From Notamacropus eugenii (Eukaryota; Chordata; Mammalia; Diprotodontia; Macropodidae): DNA of 64,000 nt. The position numbers were made by a program, and so were the translations under genes. Location of the stretch: assembly GCF_028372415.1 (NCBI RefSeq), contig NC_092875.1:185170522-185234521 (forward strand). Direction: 5' to 3'. Positions within the stretch are counted from its first letter, which is position 1; each line of letters begins with the position of its first letter. The notes below the pieces were generated by a model that saw only the letters and a list, made by a program, of their open reading frames with translations, was not told the origin of the DNA and made no database searches. Below, piece after piece: positions 11,431-23,400 of the stretch.

Positions 11431-14400
11431 CTGTGAAAGAGTAGAAAGAAATAAAGAGTCCTTGGGAAATCTGTATGCTTGCAATCACAGTACTGAATAT
11501 GAAAAATCCTATTCACTGTGGTATGGAGTTCCTTCCAACAGGCTTTTAATTACTACTAAGGGGGAGGGCAGGGAAGGGAAGTAGGATCAAATAAGATGGT
11601 CCAAGAAATCTCCATGCAAAAAAGGGAAGGGTTCCCAGATCCTTGTGAAGCTACCTAACTATAGGGAATTCTGAGCAACAGAGAAAAGGAATACCATGTG
11701 TTTCTTTGGGATTCAATAGTTCCTAACTGATGCTGGCTTTGACTTATTAATAAACTAGAAATAGTAAAGGACCTGAAGAATCCCTCCCAACTCTATTTAA
11801 CCTCCAATGATTCCTCTTCCATTAGACACTACTGAACCTCCAATGATTCCTGTTCCATTAGACGCTACTGAACCTCCAACAATTTTTGTTCCATTAGACT
11901 CTACTGAACATCCACCAATTTCTGTTCCATTAGACTCTACTGAATGTCTAATGATTCCTGTTCCATTAGACTCTACTGAACTTCCAACGATTTCTGTTCC
12001 ATTAGACTGTACTGAACATCCAACAATTTCTGTTCCATTAGATTCTACTGAATATCCAATGATTCCTGTTCCATTAGACTCTACTGAACCTCCAACTATT
12101 CCTGTTCCATTAAAAGAAATTTTTTGTGCCAAGGCCCCTCAAGTTGTAAACAAAGATTACCATTTTGCATGCCCCCAAATCCATGACTGCATGTTGTTCA
12201 GGACATCACTTCCAAAGGATGCCATGTATAATCTGATTCTAAGACATAGGTCAATTTTATACCAAGTTTCCTTTGGAGAGAGGAGCGAGGAAGTCAAGGA
12301 AGAATCACAGAATGTCAGCATTAGAAACTTCCTCAGATGCCATCTGGTCCCAACCATATCTGGAAACCCCCTCTAAATGTCCTCAAGAATGGACAATCTA
12401 GTATTTAAATGAAGGCATCTAGAGTAGGGATCTTCATATGGGGTCTGAAAACTTACTAGTTTTATTTTTTTTAACTTTCTTTACTATTAAAATATGATTG
12501 GTTTCCTTGGTAATCCTATATATTTTATCTTGTGCATTTGAAACATTATTTTGAGAGGGCTACACAGGCTTCATACTGCTGAAAGGGTGTCCATGACAAA
12601 AAATGGTTAAGAACTCCTAGCCAAGAATGAAAGGGGAGCCCATGGCATCCTAAGGCAGTCCATTCCACTTGGAGACAATTCTAATGGTCAGAAGATTTTC
12701 CTTACCTGAAAGTGAAATCTGCCTCTCTACAATTTTCAACCACTTCTCCCAATTCTGCCTTTTCAGGTGAAGCAAAATAAATCTAACCTTCTTTCATTAC
12801 AGCCCTTCAAATAATTGACTAGTATGCCATCCACAAATCACCTCCTCTCCAGGATAAACATCTCCAATACATTCAAGTGATGCTCCAATAGCATGATCCA
12901 CATGTTCTTCACCATCCAGAATGGATGCTTAAAGTCCTTCCTAAAAAAGGTATACCTAGAGCTAAACATATTGCAGTGGGGATCTACCTAAGGCAGAGTA
13001 CAATGAAACTATTACTTCCTTCTTTAAACCCTATGCCTCTCTTAACATACCCAAAGACAAAATTAGGGTGTGTTTTTTTCAGGAGGGAAAGGGGTAGAGT
13101 GTAGTTGTGGCACTGTAGATAGAGCTGGGCCTGGAGTCACAAAGATTCATCTTCCTGAGCTCAGATCTGGTCTCATACACTTACTAGCTATGTGACCCTG
13201 GGCAAGTCATTTAATTGGTTACTGTTTGCCTCAGTTTCCTCATCTGCAAAATGAGCTGGAAAAGGAAATGGCAAACTACTCTGGTATCTGCCAAGAAAAC
13301 CCCAAATGGGGTCATAAACAGTTAGTCACAACTGAAAAACGACTGAATAAAAACAAGTCAGACTTCATTGAGACTACAGTACACTAAAGCCCCTGCATCT
13401 TTTTCAGATGAACTGTTATCCAGCCATACCTCTCAGGGGTGGGGAACCTGCAGCCTCAAGGCCACATGTGGCCCTCCAGGTCCTCAAGAGCAGCACTTTG
13501 AATGAATCCAAACTTTACAGAACAAATCCCCTCAATGAAAAGATTTGTTCTATAAAACTTGGACTCGGTCAAACAGCCACGCCCAAGGACCTAGCCGACC
13601 CCATACAGCCTCAAGGCCACAGGTTCCCTACCCCTATAATCTGGATCCTTGTGAAATTGCTTTCCTTTGTTGAGCATTAGGAAATTGCATTTTATTTTAC
13701 ATAATATGTCTTGAAGCTACTTTTTTTAACCCAAGCAGAAGAGTTTACATTTACATAAATACATCAAGCATCTGTGATTCTATCTAAGTGGGGAGGAATT
13801 CCATCCATCAAAGTAAAGGCATTGTTCATTGAAAGGGACTTGCCCATGGCTGCACAGCTAGTAAATATGGGAGGCAGGACTGGAGCCAGCATCTCAATGA
13901 CTGCAAATTCAGCCCTCTATTCATCCAAATTTATCTTTTATTATATGTCATCTTATTAGATTCAGCCAAATGTTCTGGCTTGTCAAGACCATATTGGATC
14001 ATCACTCTGTCATCTAACATGCTAGCTCTCTCTCTCATCTTTGTGAAATCTGCAAATTTGATTAACAATGTGATCCATGCCTTCCTCTAATACTTGATAT
14101 GAACATTAAACACTGTAGGGACAAGAAGAGGGCACTGGGACAATGCACTTATGATCCTTTATGAATCTAATAGTGACCCATTACTATATTCTGGGACTGA
14201 TCATTCAACCAATTTCAAATCCACCTAAAGGTAGTATCATCTAGCCCACCTCTTGCCATCTTGTTCACAAGGATAATATGAGAAACTCTGTCATCTGCTT
14301 TGCTGAAAATCAGATTTGTAATATCTGTAGCCTTCCCCTTGACTAGATACTTAATTGTCCAATAAACACTACAATTTATTATTGGGAGTTATAGTGTACT

Positions 14401-17400
14401 GGGAGAATCTGGTTAGGTGGAGAATCTACTTTGTTTTATTGATCAAATAAAACAAATGCCTCTGTAAAACAAAAGGGTGGGACCAGAGTATCTCTAAGGC
14501 CCCTTTTAGCTCCCTGTCTTTTGTTATTCAGTTGTGTCCAACTCTTATGACCCCATGGGCCATAATGCACCAATACTGTCTTTGAGGTTTCCTTGGGAAA
14601 GATACTGGAGTGCTTTGCCATTTCCTTCTCCAGTAGCTTAAGGCAAACAGAGGTTAAGTGACTTGCCTAGAGTCACACAGCTATTAAGTGTCTGAGGCCA
14701 GATTTGAACTAGGGTCTCCCAAGTCCAAGTCCAGGGCTCTATTCACTGAGTTGCTTCCATCTCTCTATCCGTGCCCCTATAATTCTATAAAATAGTTGCT
14801 AAACAAGAAAATAAAGATAAAGTGCACTTACATTTTCCAAAAACTTCGTGATTTTTTCAGCATTGTTCAATGCCATTACTTTTATTTTAAAAGTTAATAA
14901 AATTTCCACAGCAACGAAAACTAGGATCTTGCAGGAACCACTTATAACTTTGTCCCAAACTCTACAAAAATAAAAACATTTAACTGGTATTACTGAATTT
15001 TAAGTTATTGAAATTTCCTCAAAATCCAAAATTATTCCTTGTTTTAACTAGTAATTTTGTCAGAGAATCATCATTAAATTTCAAAATTGACATTCATGAA
15101 GCATTTCAAGTTCAGTTGAATTTATCTTAGATATGAATAGGAATTGGAAGGAATAGAAGAAAAACACCATCAAGATATGCCAGTCTATAATAAATCTAGC
15201 AAAAACCTCATCTCTAATGTTCCCTTTGAAATTTGAGATTTACCACTCCCCACTTCTTTGCAAAAGTGGAAGATTATAGGGGTGGTGCATTGTATAGGTC
15301 AGAATTTTCTCCCGTATGTCGGTTAATTTTATGAAAGATTTCCCCCCTCTTTTTTATTCTTTGTTATAAGGGATGGTTCTCTGTAACAGAGGAGGCAGGA
15401 TGTATGGAGAAATAGAGGTGATATAAAACAAAAGACAATAATAAAATTTATTTTTTGAATGTAATTAATGCAAAACAAGAATCTGGTGCCTAAATTTATT
15501 CTATGAAAGGTAATAAAGAGGCAATATCCTTTGACCCAGAGATTTCATTGCTAAATATATATCCCACAGAGGTCAATAGCAGCAAGTTCCCATGTAAACC
15601 AAAATATTCATAGAAACCTTTTCTATAGGGCAAAACATTGGGAACTAAGTAGATGCTCAATTGGGAATGGCTAAACAAGTGATACATGAATATAATGGAA
15701 TATTACCAAACCACATTAAATGAAGAACACAGAGAAGTATAGGAAGGTTTATGTGGACAGATATATAGTGAAGCAAGCAGAACCAACAAAACAATACATA
15801 CAATGCCTACAACAAGGCAAAAGGGAATAAAAATAAAACTAATTGTATAATTATAATGACAGCCTGGCCTTAGAGAAGAGTTCAGAAAACACACCTTCAC
15901 ACTAAGTGTGAAATACTACACACACCATCCAATGTTGTTGATGTGTGAGTTAATTTTGCTGAAATGATTCTTAGAAAATCTTTCTTTTTTGATTCCTTGC
16001 AACAAAAGATGCATCATTGTGTAGGGGAAGGAATATAGTCAGAAATAAAAGTATTGTAAAAGCAAAAGATACCAATAAAAATTAGGTTTATAGCTCAATA
16101 TCTGTTGATTGACTGGAATAGTGTTTGGAGGTACATCCTCATGTTCAATTCATTTTCTTTATAAACCAGCTCATAGTGACACTGCAGTGAAGTTACACAT
16201 CTCTAAATCCATTCTCAGAACTGAGCTCTACTGCATACATAAGTAAGAAAAGCAGCTTTTCTACGTAAGTCTTTAAAAATTGTGTCCATTGTGAGTTTTA
16301 TGATTTGGTGGTCAGTTCTTTCAGTCATGTCCAATTCTTCATGACCCCATTTGAGGTTTTCTTGGCAAAGATATTGTAGTAGATTGCCATTTTCTTCTCC
16401 AGTTCTTTTTATAGATGAGGAAGCTAAGGCAAACAGAGCTAAGTGATTTGTCCAGGGTCACACAGCTATCTGAGGCCAGATTTGAACTCATGAAGATGAG
16501 TCTTCCTGACTTCAGACTCAGCACCATATCCACTGTGCCACCTCCTTTAGGATTTGAGGGTCCTCAAATAAGAAACCACAATAAATCGTGCAATGTTATA
16601 CTATCTTAAGAAGAAGAAGAAATAGTGCCATTTTGTTGTTTGCAAAAGATGACGTTTTCAAGTCATTCTTTTTCTCAAGAAGAAAAATTGGAGGAGCAGG
16701 AAAAGTATGGTTTATTATCCTCTTCTCATTTATTTATTCTTTCATTCACTTAGTAAACATTTACTGAGTGCCCATTGTGTTCAAGGCACTGTACCAGGTG
16801 ATGAGGAAGATACGAGGTACAAGAAACAATCTTCTGAGGAGTTTATTCAATCAATCAATGACTTACTTATTAAGCACTTACGCTACGCCTGACATTTCTG
16901 GCACTGGAGATGCATACACAATTAGTGATTATAATTGCCAATAATAATTAATAATCTGAATGGCTACATTACTATTTCCTTATTTTATTAATAGCAATAT
17001 TGCTATTAATAATAGTAATAGCTACCATTTATATGTTGCTTTGAAGTCTGCACAGTGTTTCACAGATATTAATCTCCTTTGATGCTCACAACAACCCTGG
17101 GAGGTAACTGCTGTTATTAACATCCCCTTCTTACGCGTGAGGATCCTGAAAATGAGAGAGGTGACTTGCCCAGGGACACCCAGCTAGTGAAGATCTCATG
17201 CAGGGTTGGAATGGAAATCTGACTCCAGTGCTTTATCCACAGCACCACCTAGTGGCCTAGAAATGAAACAATCTTTATTCTCTCTAATGATATATTTATA
17301 AAGCATTTAGCAAATCTTAAAGTGCAAAGTCTGGTTATTATGTAATTATTAACATCATCATCATCATCGAGGGGCTTTATGAGGTAGAGGCGAGCAGACT

Positions 17401-20400
17401 GTGCACTCCAGGCATAGGGGAAAAACCAGAGCAAAGGCAAAGAGGAGATGGAGTATGGCATGAGGAACAGAGAGGAGGCTACTGGAGCTGGTTCCCCAAG
17501 TGTGGGATGGGGAGACTGGAAGAGCAGGTTGGGGCAAAGTTGTGAAGGCCTTTGAAAGCTAAGCATTTATATTTGATCCTACAGGCACTGGAGTTTATTG
17601 AGTAAGGAAATGACACGGTCAGATCTGCACCAAAGAAAAATCAATTTTAATTTCTTCACTCTTTGTTTCCCCCATCCAAGCTGTTACCAAGGCCTGTCAA
17701 TTCCAACTTTGCAATATTTCTCCAATATTTCCCCCTTTCTCCTTTGACACAGCCACCACTGCAGTCCAGGCTGTCATCACCTCATGACGATTACTGCAAT
17801 AGCCTGCGATGGGTCAGCCTGCCTCAAGTCTCTCCCCACTCCAAGTCATCCTCCATTCAGCCACCAAAGTGACTTTCCTAAAACCCAGGTCTGATCATGT
17901 CAACCTCAATAAACTCAATAAACTCCAGTGATTTCCTCTTGTGTCCAAGACCAAAATACAAAATGCTCTGGCATTTGGAGCCCTTCATAACCTAGCACCC
18001 ATACCTACCCACCTGCTCCCCTCCTTTCCAATCTTCTTACACCATATTCAACAAGAGGTACTCTTTGATCCAGTAACACTGGCCTCCTGGCTCTTCCACA
18101 AATATGACACTTCGGCTCTCAGCTTGGGCATTCTCTCTGGTTGTCCCTCATGCCTGGAACGCTCTCCCTTCTCTGCTCTGACCTCTATGTTTTCCTTTAA
18201 GTCCCAACTAAAAGCCCATCTTCTACAGGAAGCCTCCTAATTCTCGGGTCTCCCCAATGTTAATTATCTCCTATTTATCCTGTATGTAGCTTGCTTTATG
18301 TACATTTGTCTGCATGTTGTCTCCCCAATTAGACTGTAAGTTCCATAAGGGTAGGACTATTATTTTCCTCTTTTTGTATTCCCATTGCTTAGCACAATGC
18401 CTGACACATGGTAAGCGTTTATTAAATGTTTATTGAATGAGAAATTTTATTGATCGATTGACTGGAGTAGATAAAGACTTGCGACCAGGAGACCAATTAG
18501 TAGGACATGTTGTAATTGTCCGGATGAGAGATGATGATGAGCTCAGCTAAAAGTGGTCATTGTGTGAGTAGAAAAAAGGGGTAAGATTTGTAAGAGAAAC
18601 ATTGTGGAGACAGAATTGGTGAAATTTGGTAACCGTCTAAGAATATGGGTGAGAAAGAGCAAAGAGTTGAAGATAATGCTGGTTACGAACTGAGGGGATT
18701 GGAAGAAGCCTTTGTCAGAAAGAAAAATCCAGACATGGGAAGGGTTTGAGAGGAGAGATGACGAGTTCTGTTTCGGACATGTTGAGTTTGAGATGCCTAG
18801 TACAAGCTAGTAATGTTAATCAACAGCAGAACCCAAGCCTTCAAGAACTTCAAAAGAAATACTTGCCTCTGTAAACTGGATTCAGGTAAACAACCTGCAA
18901 AGCACTTCTGGAACCAGAGATCATAAGGCAGTTTGGTTACCACAGAACATGTCTTCATATGCTTCAGGAGACGGCTATCTTCAAGATTCAAGTACTGTTC
19001 AAAAGCCTTTGGCTAAAGGAGACAGAAAGAGATGGGAGAAATTTTCAATGATATAAAATATATCAGCTGATATATAGGATGTGTTGAAAATCCTCTAAGT
19101 ATTAAATAAAAGCAAGTGCTACAAATGGCTAAAAATCTAATACTGTACACACTCAAGACCTGGGCAGACATAGTCCCTTCAAGCAAAAATCTATCAATCA
19201 TGCTAACCTGATTCAGCAGTCCTTTTTTTAAGCTGTAAGAGTCAGGACCAGGGGAAGGATAGGAACAGTACAGAAGAGAAAACACAAGAGAAAAAGAGAA
19301 GAAATGGGACATGAGGAGGGAGATCTGGGAAAACCGGAAGAGAAAAAGACATAGTAGGGAGAATCCTGTTTTAGCCTCAGCAGCATCATCTATAAGGTGA
19401 GATGGTTGGACCAGATGACCTCTGAGATCCTTTTTAGCTCTAAATCTATAATCCTAACATCCTACTGGGTCACTGGTAACCTAGGTCCTTGTCCCAGTTC
19501 AGAAAGCAACTAGCTAAGTGACTTCACTTAACCTCTCAGATCTTCAGTTTCCCAGTCTACAAAATGATAGATCACTACGGTATGCAATCATGAGTAGGTC
19601 ATTTTATCCCTCTGAGATTCAGTTTTGTCCTCATAAATTTTGTCCTCATATATCATGACAAAATGAAATTAAAATATATAGAATGCTTTGTAAAATGCTC
19701 TACAATTCTATGACCCTAATTTGTGTTTCTTAGTTATAATTAATGCAAAAAAAAAAACACCAAAGGTTAGCAGAAGTCAGCAAGACTTGGAAGAGAGAAT
19801 TGTTAAAATATTGTTATGATGATGACCACAAATTTTAAAAAAAAGACATCAAATCATAACCTTGAAAACATTAAAATTTACACATTTTAAAGTCCTAACT
19901 TGGTCAATCAACAGAGAATTGTTGTAAGACTATATTTGTTATGGTCTCAGTGACGTCGCCCATGTTTTCAAAGACTGCCTGAATTTGGTCACAGGTCACT
20001 GGGACTTCACTAAGGTTGGCCTTAGTCAACAGTTTCCTGAGCAAGCAAAATTTCATCACTGAGTTCCGCTGAGAAGCATGGCCTTTGAGAACCAAAGGTC
20101 AAATCCACATCGTTGGGAAGCAGTAGAGTACAATTTCAGCACAGGTTTTCCATGTCATATGTCTACAGTTCCAGGAAGAAGGAATAAGTAGAATTTAGGA
20201 AAGCAATCATATCTGATACTTATCAAGCACTTTAACATTTTCAGGATGCTTGACAAACGTTATCCTACTTCAGCCTTACGATACATCCCTTAGGTATGTA
20301 AAATAGTTATATCAATATCAATAATAATCATTGTTAATAATAATAGCAATAATAAGAATTAATAATGACAAGTATTTATATAGCATTTCAAGTTCTACAA

Positions 20401-23400
20401 AGTATTTTACATATTTTAATCTCATTTTGTCATGATATATGAGAACAAAATTTTTGAGGACAAAAATCTAGCCCTGTTTTATTAATGAGGAAACTGGTTC
20501 TCAGAGGGATAAAATTACTTATCCTTGATCATATAGCCACTAAGTATCAGAAGCAAAATTTTAATGTAGAGTTTTCTGCCTCGAGATCTCTATCCATTAT
20601 GCCATATTATCAACGAGTGGGCTGGGGACAAGGAAGGAGGAAGAGGAGGGGGAGAAGACAGGAAATAGTTTGAATTGTATGAGGAACTTTGATTTCTCTC
20701 CTGCCTACTTTACTATTTATTTTATGCAATACATATTGGTGCCCATGTTGCATTAGCTAGTAGAAAATAAACAGGAACTTTCACCCATCTTCATATTCCT
20801 CCTGCATAACTAGTATAATACCATGAACAATAATGCTGACCTAATGTTTATTGAATATAACTAGAAACAGGTCAATAAACTTGTTTACAAAAATTTTTTT
20901 TTGTCTTGGGAATCTTTAAAGATTTGGTATAGCTATACCAAAAAGAAGGCAACCTCTATCCATTATATAATCTAAGATGGGATAGATCAAGGGTTCTTAA
21001 CTCTTTTTGTTTCATAGACCCCTTTGACAGTGTAGTAAAGACTGTGGGCTCCTTCTCAGAATAATACATGCATAAAACATACATGTAAAAATACAGAAAA
21101 TAAAATACATAGATTTCAAAGGAAACTAGTCACACTGAAGTGAAATTATCAAAATATGGAGGCGAAAAGTTCACGGTTTATAGGTTAAGATTCTCTTTAA
21201 GGGTCCTAGGTTAAGAATGCCCTGAGCTAGATTACCTATGAAATTCTTTTGTGCCTTATAATTTTATGCTATTTTGACAAAATTCTTTTGTATATGGCAC
21301 CGGGTTCATCTGTGAGAGAACAAGATTTCAGCAAACATTCTGAAGGGGAGAGAAGGTGTTAGTGGGATCCAGTGAATTAGAACACTGAAATATGCTTAGG
21401 GTACTCATTACCCAGGTGTGTTTTGTCCTTGTTCTGATGCCAAAGTGTCCTTGTTCTATCCATCATGTGCCTACTTCCTTAAGATTTTAGAATGATCTTT
21501 GCTTTGTGATTGCAGTTTTGTTTGGCAAGGCTTTAAAAATCTGAGAAGATGACAGGATAATGATAACTCTGTATTTACAAGAGGATGAATAGGAAAAATC
21601 TATATTATAAGTTTAAGAAAAAAGAATCTCATACTATTTAACCAAACAGAAAAGTTTAAATGAATGAATTTAGGACAAAGACAAATATCAGCACAATCGC
21701 TGGTTAGCTTTTCTTTATGCTTAGCAAAGATTTTTCTAAAAATCTCATAACTATTTAGTTCTACTGATATTGGATTCCATAGAAAATCTGAAACCTGTAA
21801 AATGCCTTGGACAAAAATGAAATTACCACTGGATACAAGTGCACTGCACTTTTCCCTGTTCTTCCTTTAAAAGTGCTGACTATGCCATTATATCAGTTTC
21901 AAGAATCATAAAGAATAAGCATCCTAAATGTGGTTGGTCCACAACCCAGTGCTTCACCTTGAGTTAACAGTGAACTGTCCAAAGTCAATGGAGTACACAG
22001 AGAGAGCATCTAGGGAAGCCTTGGCAAAAATTCTGGAGATTATAATTGAATTAAGAAGTAAGAATTCCATCAAGGTAATACTTAAAGTTTTATTTTAATC
22101 AAATCAATAAGTATCTTTATCCTTATTTGTTATCCTTATACGTATAGATATATCCTGATACACAGTGACTGGGTCACTCCTCAAAAGCTGTCAGAATAAA
22201 TGGAGAAAATGAAAGTAATTAGAAACAAGGAAGCACCATGATGTAATGGAAAGAGTAATGGTTCTTAAGTCAGAGGGCCTGGGTTCAAATCCTAATTCTG
22301 CCTCTTATTCCTTATATCATTCTGAGCAAGTCACTCAATATCTCTGGGTCTCGGTTTTCTGAACTGTAAAATAAGAGGGTTGGTTTAGCATTGGAATATT
22401 GTTGTTACTGAGTCGTTTTCAGTTGTGTTTGACTCTTTGTGACCCAATCTGGGATTTTGCTAGATACTAGAGTGGTTTACCATTTCTTTTTCCAGCTCAT
22501 TTTACAGTTGAGGAAACTGAGGCAGAGTTAAGTGACTCATCCAGGGTCACACAGCTACTAAGTATCTAGGGCAGGTTCCCCATCCCTGAATTCTAAGGCC
22601 ATATTTGAACTCATGAAGATTGGTCTTTCCAGTTCCAAGCCCAGTGCTCTCTCCACTGCGCCACCTAGCTGCCCTAGTGGAATGACTTAGAAAACCACAA
22701 ATGAACATTATCTATGTTGTATTTTTATTTTTTTTAAACATTTCCCAATTATATTTTAATCTGGTTCAGCCTGCACTTGGGTGTTTTTCAGGCATCAGTC
22801 TGATCTGGCTCTGGCTTAGATGACCTCAAAGACCCTACCAACTCTAACCTAAGCTACCATGATATTATGAAAAAGAAAAAGCAAAGAAGCATTCCTCATC
22901 TTGACCAATACAAAGGCGGCCACTCAGCCCCCTTCTATAGGCACTTGGATGTGTGCCACAAATAATGATTATTGGGGAGAATCAACTCTCACCAGAAACA
23001 ACCCTAAAGGATCATAGTTGCTCTAGAACACCTGTTAGCCCCAGTATTTCCCCCTGCTCCCTGTTCCCGCCCAAAACAAAAAAATAAAAAAAATACTTCT
23101 CACCAGCTGAGGTAAGGAATCCCGGAACTTGTTATTTAATTGGTTCACAAAGCATCTGATAAGCCAATAGCAGTCAACATTATCTTCAACCATCTCTTCC
23201 ATAGCTTTGGCAATGGCAAGAAATACTTCATCTTCTGGTTCCTGAAAGAAAAGGAACAAATTAATTTGGGAGTAGATGGGGAGGAGGGAGAGAATGTATT
23301 TTTCTTTAATAAGACTGTATTTTCTCCAAGACTGGGCCTCTCAAGTTGTATGTTGACAGTACGCTTTCCCTTTGGTACTGAGTTTTCATTCTCACTCTTT

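Larger units (their letters stand above)
12640..14345 (-). mobile_element. L3/CR1 LINE relic, interrupted by three insertions
   Basis: Pieces of one old L3/CR1-type element appear in order: ccattccacttggagacaat, cagcccttcaaataattga, catcttattagattcagcc, and ttgttcacaaggataatatg. They are separated by a MAR1 SINE, a hAT element and a MIR. The element lies across the last intron of TBC1D7 and is on the gene's strand. Confidence 0.75.

Noticed and set aside
11801..12112. Regular 36-bp repeats as a CRISPR array
   Set aside because: The units abut directly with no unique spacers, the host is a mammal, and units vary from each other. It is a minisatellite.
23035..23259. The full 74-codon minus-strand ORF as one exon
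   Set aside because: Only 23104-23241 is exon; a ttcag acceptor and a GTGAG donor delimit it, and the ends are intronic.
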